Source: Oceaniovalibus guishaninsula JLT2003 (GTDB taxonomy: Bacteria > Pseudomonadota > Alphaproteobacteria > Rhodobacterales > Rhodobacteraceae). From it: DNA of 64,000 nt. The notes below the pieces were generated by a model. That model was not told the origin of the DNA and did not search any database. It saw only the letters and a program-made list of their open reading frames with translations. Each line of letters opens with the position of its first letter. Positions within the stretch are counted from its first letter, which is position 1. Of this stretch, positions 56,549 through 64,000 are shown one piece after another. Both the position numbers and the translations under genes were made by a program. The DNA lies in contig NZ_AMGO01000036.1 of the NCBI RefSeq assembly GCF_000299575.1, positions 162,396 through 226,395 of the forward strand, read 5' to 3'.

Positions 56549-57604
56549 TTAGGCTGACGGATGCCCGCCTTCGCAAGCTTTCAGATTGTCCGTCACGCGA
56601 AAGCCGGCGGGAATGGCGTCGCGCCCGTCCAGCATCAGATCGGCCATCGCCTCGGCCACGCGCGGGGCCATGCCGAAGCCGATCTTGAAGCCGCCATTGG
56701 CGATGTAATGCCCCGGACGCCCCGGCCATGGCCCCAGCATCGGCGCGCGGCTGCGGGCACGCGGACGCAGCCCGGCCCAGCGCGCGACGATCCCGGCCCC
56801 GGCCAGCCCCGGAACGGCAAGGCGCGCCCGTGCGACGATATCGTCGAGCCGCGCATCGGTGCCCGCGGGATCGGCGAAGTCGCGCTCGGTCGTCGATCCG
56901 ACGGCCACCGTTCCATCGTCATGGGCGATGACATGCAGACCGTCGGCGAAGATGTGCGGCATACCCCGCGCATCGTGACGCAGCAGCGCCGCCTGCCCCT
57001 TGACCGCGCGGCCCACCTCCTGCCCCAGCACCGCGGACAGGTCGGCCAGCCCCTGCGCGCCCGTCGCCCAGACGACCGCCCCACGGTCCGGCCCCTCGGG
57101 CTCGGTGCGCACGCCCGACGCCGCCAGCGCCCGCACCAGCGCGTCGATGGCCCGCCGCGGATGCAGCTGCGCGGACAGCGTATCGCGGACAACCAGCCCG
57201 ATGGGCGTTGCGGGTGCCCAACCCCGCGGTGCGCCCTCGACCGACCAGACGGCCCGACCGCGCCACAGGGCCGCCGCCGAAGCCGACCGTTCGCGTGCCA
57301 GCGCCACGGACCCATCGTCGGCCAGGGGCTGAAGCCGCCCCGACCGGACATAGCCCGGATCGCCGCCACCGGTCCCGGCGACATCGCGCCAGAAGGATTC
57401 GGCGGCAAGCAGGCTGTCGAGTTGAAACGCCTTCTTCGCGTTCCAGTTTTCGGGCACATGGGGGGCCAGTGCGCCGACGAGGCCGCCCGACGCGCCCGCC
57501 CCCGGCCCGGCCGGGTCGATCACGGCCACGCGCGCGCCCCGCCGCACGCAGAGATACGCGATGGACAGACCGAAGATGCCAGCGCCGCGCACCGTCACAT
57601 CCAT
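56549..57604 (-). CDS. FAD-dependent oxidoreductase (DAO family), possible MnmC oxidase half
   Basis: A 351-residue DAO-fold amine oxidase. GAGIFGLSIAYLCVRRGARVAVID is the FAD loop, with GASGGLVGALAPH after it and RWAGLRPRARSRAPMLGPWPG and YIANGGFKIGFGMAPRVAEAMADL near the C-terminus. It starts 51 bases from the divergent mnmD gene. In E. coli MnmC the same two activities are fused, so this could remove the carboxymethyl group from cmnm5-U34 of tRNA. A glycine or D-amino-acid oxidase is the alternative. Confidence 0.8.
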   Translation of the reverse strand: MDVTVRGAGIFGLSIAYLCVRRGARVAVIDPAGPGAGASGGLVGALAPHVPENWNAKKAFQLDSLLAAESFWRDVAGTGGGDPGYVRSGRLQPLADDGSVALARERSASAAALWRGRAVWSVEGAPRGWAPATPIGLVVRDTLSAQLHPRRAIDALVRALAASGVRTEPEGPDRGAVVWATGAQGLADLSAVLGQEVGRAVKGQAALLRHDARGMPHIFADGLHVIAHDDGTVAVGSTTERDFADPAGTDARLDDIVARARLAVPGLAGAGIVARWAGLRPRARSRAPMLGPWPGRPGHYIANGGFKIGFGMAPRVAEAMADLMLDGRDAIPAGFRVTDNLKACEGGHPSA

Positions 57605-57655
57605 TGGCGCAAGCCCCGCTTGTTATGCGACATGGGCGCGGGCATAGGGCAGAAG

Positions 57656-58333
57656 ATGCAGCGCGACCAGATCGAATGGCAGGACGGCACGCCCGTCTCG
57701 ACGCTTTACGGCGATCCGTTCTTTTCGCGGCAGGACGGGTTGGCCGAGACGCGCCATGTCTTTCTGGGCGGCAACGATCTGCCCGCCCGGTTCCGTCCGG
57801 GGTTCCACATTGCCGAAACCGGCTTCGGCACCGGGCTGAACGCCCTTTGCGCATGGGCGGCATGGCGCGCATCCGGGCAGACCGGCCAGTTGGCGTTCAC
57901 GTCGTTCGAGGCGCATCCGATATCCGCCCGCGACATGGCGCGCGCGCATGCCGCGTTTCCGCAGATGGCCGCGCTTTCGGACCTGCTGCTGGCGGAATGG
58001 AGGACGGGACGGTCCGCCATCACGCTGCCCGGCCTCGATCTTCGCATTGTCGTGGGCGACGCGCGCGAGACCCTGCCGGGATGGGAGGGGCGCGCGGATG
58101 CATGGTTTCTCGACGGCTTCGCGCCCGCGCGCAATCCCGCCCTCTGGTCCGAGGCGCTTCTGGCCGAAGTCGCGCGCCATACCGCGCCCGGCGGCACCGC
58201 CGCGACCTATACCGCCGCCGGGCATGTGCGGCGGGCCTTGCAGGCGGGCGGGTTCGACGTGACGCGCATGCCGGGCTGGGGCCGCAAGCGGCACATGACG
58301 CGCGCCGTCCTTCGTGCCGGTCAGTCCTTGTAG
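57656..58333 (+). CDS. mnmD: tRNA 5-aminomethyl-2-thiouridine methyltransferase
   Basis: A 225-residue SAM-dependent enzyme that methylates nm5s2U34 in tRNA. The SAM-binding ETGFGTGLNALCAWAAW and the signature WFLDGFAPARNPALWSEAL match the MnmD/MnmC methyltransferase domain. ATG 57656 has AGGGCAGAAG upstream; an in-frame ATG at 57632 would add eight residues. It overlaps the 3' end of the LacI-family gene by 13 bases on the opposite strand. Confidence 0.9.
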   Translation: MQRDQIEWQDGTPVSTLYGDPFFSRQDGLAETRHVFLGGNDLPARFRPGFHIAETGFGTGLNALCAWAAWRASGQTGQLAFTSFEAHPISARDMARAHAAFPQMAALSDLLLAEWRTGRSAITLPGLDLRIVVGDARETLPGWEGRADAWFLDGFAPARNPALWSEALLAEVARHTAPGGTAATYTAAGHVRRALQAGGFDVTRMPGWGRKRHMTRAVLRAGQSL

Positions 58334-59358
58334 CGTTTCAGCGTATCGCCGGGCTGCAACCGCGGTTCCAGCACGATGCGCTGTCCGGCCGTTCCGACGC
58401 CCGCCGCGCGGTCCGCCACGATGCGCGCGGCCTGGCGCCCGATCTCTGCGCGCCCCGCATCCATCGTCGCCAGACGGCACGGCAACCCGTCCAGCAGATC
58501 GACCCCGTTGAACCCGGCCAGTCCCAGCCGACCGGGCACGTCGATCTTCCGTTCCAGACACCACAGCAGGCCGCCCGCGCCGATCATGTCGTTGGAATAA
58601 TAGATGAAGTCGATGTCGGGCGACCGTTCCAGCAGGGTCTGCGTCATCTCGCGCCCCTTCTTCAGGGCCGATCCGCCGTCATAGAATTCCTGATCGACGA
58701 CCTCCATGCCGCGCTTGGCCAGCGCCTCGGTAAAGCCCTCGAACCGTTTGCGCGCCCGGTGATCCATCGGCATCTTGGTGCCGATGAAGCCGATCTGCTC
58801 GAATCCCTGGCGCAGGATCGCCTCGGCCATCTGCCGCCCCGCGCGGCGGTGCGAGATGCCGACGACCGCATCCACCGGCTCGCCGTCCACATCCATGATC
58901 TCGACCACGGGAATGCCGCTGGCGCGCAGCATCCTGCGGCTGGCTTCCGAATGTTCGATCCCGGCCAGGATGATGCCGGACGGACGCCATGACAGCATCT
59001 CGTAAAGCACCTTTTCCTCGCGCTCGGGCGAATAGTTCGTCACCCCGACGACCGGCTGAAGGTCGGTCGCGTCCAGCACTTCGGTGATGCCGGTCATCAC
59101 CTCGGGGAAGACCATGTTGCTGAGGCTGGGAATGATGACAGCGACAAGGTTCACATGGCTGGACGCCAGCGCGCCTGCGATCTTGTTGGGAACGTATCCC
59201 AGATCGCGCGCGGCGGCGAGCACCTTGTCACGCGTGCCGGCGCTGACATCGCCGCGATTGCGCAGCACGCGGCTGACGGTCATCTCGCTGACCCCCGACA
59301 CTTCGGAAACGTCGCGCAGGGTCAGCGGGCGGCGGGGCGGCGAAACGTCGTCTGTCAT
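58321..59358 (-). CDS. LacI-family transcriptional regulator
   Basis: A 345-residue repressor. The HTH at residues 12-40 reads LTLRDVSEVSGVSEMTVSRVLRNRGDVS, then the LGYVPNKIAGALASSH hinge and a periplasmic-binding-like effector domain. The GFIGTKMPMDHRARKRFEGFTEAL region is like GntR-type gluconate regulators, but the effector is not certain. No sugar operon is adjacent; its targets lie elsewhere or outside the window. Confidence 0.88.
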   Translation of the reverse strand: MTDDVSPPRRPLTLRDVSEVSGVSEMTVSRVLRNRGDVSAGTRDKVLAAARDLGYVPNKIAGALASSHVNLVAVIIPSLSNMVFPEVMTGITEVLDATDLQPVVGVTNYSPEREEKVLYEMLSWRPSGIILAGIEHSEASRRMLRASGIPVVEIMDVDGEPVDAVVGISHRRAGRQMAEAILRQGFEQIGFIGTKMPMDHRARKRFEGFTEALAKRGMEVVDQEFYDGGSALKKGREMTQTLLERSPDIDFIYYSNDMIGAGGLLWCLERKIDVPGRLGLAGFNGVDLLDGLPCRLATMDAGRAEIGRQAARIVADRAAGVGTAGQRIVLEPRLQPGDTLKRYKD

Positions 59359-59511
59359 GCACGATCCTCACGGTTTGCCCGAACTTCCGGCACCTTGTCA
59401 CAGACGCCGGCGCCGAACCACAGCTAGCACCGGCGGCGATGGCCGCCAGTGACCGCCCCTCCGGCTGCCGCCCATGCTAGGCCCGCCAGGGTTAATCCCC
59501 GGTTGACGCCG

Positions 59512-60432
59512 TCAGACCGTGAGGTTCGGGATGATCTGCTTCTTGCGGCTGACGATGCCTGGCAGAACCACCTCGTCCGCGCCGCAGACGGTCGAGAAGC
59601 TTTTCTCGGCCACGCTGCGGACCAGGTCGTTCGGCACCAGAAGCGTCGACTGTTCCTTGAGGATATCGACGACGAACAGCAGCACCTGATCGACGTTGTC
59701 CTCGCGCGCCACGTCTTCCATCGCGCGCATCAGGCTGTCCTTGCGCTCCAGCACGATCTGCGGCGACGTGGTTTCCAGAACCGACACGCGGAAGGTCTTG
59801 CCGCCCGTCTCGAATTCCTTGCTGTCCATCCGCAGCAACTCGGCATCCGAAAAGGCCGACACGTCGGATTTGGCCGCGAACATCTCGGCCGCATAGGCGG
59901 GGACCTGGATGTCCAGCTCGGCGGCCAGCTTCTCGGCCAGCTTGCGGTCGGTGTCGGTCGTGGTGGGCGAGCGGAATTCCAGCGTGTCGGACAGGATGCA
60001 CGACAGCATCGTGCCCTTCACCCAGTCGGGCATCGCTTCCGCGTCCTGCCCCATCAGGTCGTGCATCAGCGTCGCGGTGCAGGCCAGCGGATGCAGGATC
60101 ACCTCGACCGGATTGCGCGTCTCGATCCCGCCGACCAGCCGGTGATGGTCGATGATCCCGCGAATGTCCGCGCGCCCGATATTGGCCGGAAGCTCGGCAG
60201 GGTTGTTGGTGTCCACGATCACGACGGGCTGGCCGTCCTCGACATCGTCGATGACGCGAAGTTGCGGCAGATCCCAGCGCTGCATCACCCAGGCGGCTTC
60301 GGTGTTCGGCTGGCCCAGCAGAACCGCCTCGGCCGCCTGACCGCGCACTTCGTTCAGATACCACGCCCAGATGACCGGCGATCCGGTCGAATCGGTGTCG
60401 GGGCCGGTATGGCCGAAGACGAGAATTGTCAT
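59512..60432 (-). CDS. ppaC: manganese-dependent inorganic pyrophosphatase
   Basis: Family II (DHH) pyrophosphatase of 306 residues hydrolysing PPi in the cytoplasm. Metal-binding blocks are FGHTGPDTDS, VDTNNPAE, IDHHR (about 93-95) and a C-terminal SRKKQIIP. The ATG at 60432 starts right at the first motif, so the 68-residue upstream frame is discarded. It is divergent from groES with a 197-base gap. Confidence 0.93.
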   Translation of the reverse strand: MTILVFGHTGPDTDSTGSPVIWAWYLNEVRGQAAEAVLLGQPNTEAAWVMQRWDLPQLRVIDDVEDGQPVVIVDTNNPAELPANIGRADIRGIIDHHRLVGGIETRNPVEVILHPLACTATLMHDLMGQDAEAMPDWVKGTMLSCILSDTLEFRSPTTTDTDRKLAEKLAAELDIQVPAYAAEMFAAKSDVSAFSDAELLRMDSKEFETGGKTFRVSVLETTSPQIVLERKDSLMRAMEDVAREDNVDQVLLFVVDILKEQSTLLVPNDLVRSVAEKSFSTVCGADEVVLPGIVSRKKQIIPNLTV

Positions 60433-60529
60433 GTTGCGGTCCCTCGATAAGGTTTCGGCCGCGCTTATAGGGGCGGCGGCGGCCCTTGTCATCGGGGCCA
60501 CGGGATGTTTCGTGCGGACGCGAATGCCG

Positions 60530-60558
60530 TTGACAGGCGCGCGCGGATTTCCTACCTC
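60530..60558 (+). promoter_or_regulatory. groES-groEL promoter
   Basis: A perfect -35 TTGACA (60530-60535) is followed after 17 bases by a poor -10, TACCTC (60553-60558). The position just before the CIRCE repeat makes this the likely groES-groEL promoter, although the -10 is weak. Confidence 0.5.
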
Positions 60559-60566
60559 ACGCGCTG

Positions 60567-60593
60567 TTGGCACTCTCTGACGATGAGTGCCAG
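60567..60593 (+). promoter_or_regulatory. CIRCE operator (HrcA binding site)
   Basis: TTGGCACTC, nine bases, GAGTGCCAG: the inverted repeat of the CIRCE element (consensus TTAGCACTC-N9-GAGTGCTAA) with one substitution in each inner position. It lies between the promoter and groES, the standard place for HrcA repression of groESL. hrcA itself is not in the window. Confidence 0.85.
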
Positions 60594-60629
60594 AACCAAC
60601 GCAACGAACCCGAGAAGGAGCGTTCAGAA

Positions 60630-62616
<1,987 letters not shown>

Positions 62617-62639
62617 TTACGCCGGTCATTCCGACCGTT

Positions 62640-62665
62640 GGGGGCCCCTTCGGGGGCCCCTTTTT
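62640..62665 (+). terminator. Rho-independent terminator of groES-groEL
   Basis: GGGGCCCC, loop TTCG, GGGGCCCC, then TTTTT. It lies 24 bases after the groEL stop. Confidence 0.92.
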
Positions 62666-62777
62666 CGTTGCGCCGGGGATGCTGTTCGGAACCGGACAGA
62701 TGCGGCCCGCCTTCGGAACATCGCGCCGTGATACCCGTTTGATCGCAGAACGTGGTTAACGAGAAGGAGAGCCAGGC

Positions 62778-63128
62778 ATGACGACCGGCAATCACAACCT
62801 CATCGCGGCCAACGACGTTTCGGGAACGGCGGTTTACGGCGCTGACAACAGCAAGGTCGGCAGCATCGACCGCGTGATGATCGACAAGCGGTCGGGCAAG
62901 GTCGCCTATGCGGTGATGACGTTCGGCGGCGTGCTGGGCATCGGCGGCAGCGAGCGCCCCGTGCCGTGGAACACGCTGACCTACGACACCGATCTGGGCG
63001 GCTACAAGACCTCGATCACCGAAGATCAACTCAAGACAGCGCCGCAATCGCAATCGGGCTGGGAAAACGACCGCGATTGGGAAACGCGCACGCATCAGAC
63101 CTATGGCACGCAACCCTACTGGATCTAG
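62778..63128 (+). CDS. PRC-barrel domain protein
   Basis: A 116-residue cytoplasmic protein. NDVSGTAVYGADNSKVGSIDRVMIDKRSGKVAYAVMTFGGVLGIGGSERPVPWNTLTYD is a PRC-barrel, as in stress-associated small proteins of alphaproteobacteria. The C-terminal 25 residues are polar and Gln/Trp/Thr-rich. GAGAAGGAGAG precedes ATG 62778. A terminator on each side makes it monocistronic. Function unknown. Confidence 0.85.
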   Translation: MTTGNHNLIAANDVSGTAVYGADNSKVGSIDRVMIDKRSGKVAYAVMTFGGVLGIGGSERPVPWNTLTYDTDLGGYKTSITEDQLKTAPQSQSGWENDRDWETRTHQTYGTQPYWI

Positions 63129-63148
63129 GATCGCGGCCCATGCAGCGG

Positions 63149-63172
63149 GGGCGCCTTCGGGCGCCCTTTTTT
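63149..63172 (+). terminator. Rho-independent terminator of the PRC-barrel gene
   Basis: GGGCGCC, loop TTCG, GGCGCCC, then TTTTTT. It lies about 20 bases after the PRC-barrel stop. Confidence 0.9.
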
Positions 63173-63181
63173 CTTTCCGCC

Positions 63182-64000
63182 TCAGCGGTCGGGTGTATGC
63201 CAGTCGGTCGGAGGCGCCTCGCGCCGCCGCAGCCTCAACGCCAGCCCCAGCGCCACGCCGACGCCGATGGCGATCGTCAGGTCGGCCAGCACCGTCAGCA
63301 GCAGCGTCAGCACCAGCAGCACCTTGTCCGCCGCGGGCGCGCGCGCGTAGCGGCCCCAGTTCTGCGGCTCGCTCATGTTCCAGGCGGTCAGGATCAGCAG
63401 CCCCGCCAGCGCGGGCATCGCCAGATACCCCGCCAAGGGCGCCGCCAGCGCCATGACCGCCAGGATGGTCAGCGCATGCACCACCCCCGCCACCGGCGTC
63501 CGGCCCCCGGCGCGCACGTTCGTCGCCGTCCGGGCGATGGCCCCCGTGGCCGGAAGCCCGCCGAACAGCGACGATCCCAGATTGGCCGCGCCCTGCGCCA
63601 CGACTTCGGCATTGGGACGATGCCGGCCGCCGATCATGCGGTCCGCAACCAGCGCCGACAGCAGCGATTCGATGCTGGCCAGAAAGGCGATGACCAAGGC
63701 GGACGGCAGCAGCGCCCTGATCCGGTCCCAGCCCAGTTCGGGCAGGACGGGGCGCGGCAGGCCCCTTGGCAGCGCGCCGAACCGCGAAAAGATCGTATCG
63801 ACCGGCAGCGCGGCAAGCACCACGATAGCCGAGGTCAGCCCGACCGCGACGATCAGACCCGGAAACCGGGGCGCGATCCGCCGCAATCCGACGATCAGCG
63901 CCATCGTGGCCAGCCCCGTCGCCACCGCCTGCCATGCCGTGTCGCTCCGCGCGGCCCAAAGGCCCTGCATCTTGCCCAGAAACGCGGCCGGAATATCGGC
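63182..64000 (-). CDS. SulP-family anion transporter, N-terminus cut by window edge
   Basis: C-terminal 272 residues of a SulP (sulfate/bicarbonate-type) permease. The frame is open to the right edge, so the start is outside. LPSALVIAFLASIESLLSALVADRMIGGRHRPNAEVVAQGAANLGSSLFGGLPATGAIARTATN is the conserved SulP core, followed by several hydrophobic helices. The protein ends about 25 residues after the last helix (RLRRREAPPTDWHTPDR), with no STAS domain, unlike most SulP proteins. The substrate cannot be told. Confidence 0.88.
   Translation of the reverse strand, partial: ADIPAAFLGKMQGLWAARSDTAWQAVATGLATMALIVGLRRIAPRFPGLIVAVGLTSAIVVLAALPVDTIFSRFGALPRGLPRPVLPELGWDRIRALLPSALVIAFLASIESLLSALVADRMIGGRHRPNAEVVAQGAANLGSSLFGGLPATGAIARTATNVRAGGRTPVAGVVHALTILAVMALAAPLAGYLAMPALAGLLILTAWNMSEPQNWGRYARAPAADKVLLVLTLLLTVLADLTIAIGVGVALGLALRLRRREAPPTDWHTPDR

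Overview
The window reads as ordinary chromosome of a high-GC alphaproteobacterium, most likely a Rhodobacteraceae member (Paracoccus/Rhodobacter-like). This is inferred from gene content and order: leuS-lptE-holA, rpsO-pnp, a CenR-like regulator, an ExoD protein, a Porin_4-type porin, VPLPA-CTERM proteins and aerobic-type cob genes. No rRNA, tRNA, CRISPR array, insertion sequence, integrase or phage gene was seen. Coding density is very high. No stretch over 300 bases lacks a gene; the longest gaps are 34170-34450 and 45458-45741, each about 280 bases.

Layout. 1-5552 (minus): the body of ileS, a VPLPA-CTERM secreted protein, an AI-2E family membrane protein and dapB. 5650-10968 (plus): rbfA, a DUF2233 protein, truB and a DUF1643 protein joined by 1-4 base overlaps, then rpsO and pnp. 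11035-15858: an SH3-type secreted protein, a GDSL esterase with a second VPLPA-CTERM tail, an L,D-transpeptidase and a cyanide-insensitive-type cydAB with a 33-residue DUF2474 subunit. 15889-18887 (minus): a 1-Cys peroxiredoxin, then thiolase, free-methionine-sulfoxide reductase and an RluA-type pseudouridine synthase with 4-base overlaps. 18972-22640: a STAS/anti-sigma-kinase pair, rhodanese, hspQ, an SLT lipoprotein, lolA and a Dps-like protein. 22646-28587 (minus): exoD, ftsK, an aminotransferase and an amidase.

28671-36161 holds a UbiH-type hydroxylase, a CenR-like response regulator, a ribA broken by one extra G, yggS, a strikingly aspartate-rich porin, a small secreted protein, a DUF3576 lipoprotein and a glycosyltransferase. 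36296-40402 is leuS-lptE-holA. 40463-45457 has three SDR enzymes, a UPF0178 protein, S-formylglutathione hydrolase and an AEC transporter. 45742-50313 has a DEAD-box helicase, a glutathionyl-hydroquinone reductase and an overlapping DUF1636-cobC-cobD cobalamin group. 50318-59358 has smc, a disordered small protein, a hemolysin III protein, a TPP enzyme, a split mnmC pair and a LacI regulator. 59512-64000 has a Mn-dependent pyrophosphatase, groES-groEL under a CIRCE element, a PRC-barrel protein and a partial SulP transporter.

Most of the window is core housekeeping: translation, tRNA and rRNA modification, chromosome maintenance, chaperones, and envelope lipoprotein and LPS assembly. I found no convincing undescribed multi-gene system. 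The points most worth a second look are the ribA frameshift, the two VPLPA-CTERM cargo proteins without an exosortase in view, an SDR with Arg in place of the catalytic Lys, the split mnmC pair, the Asp-rich porin and a near-consensus promoter antisense to the AI-2E gene.
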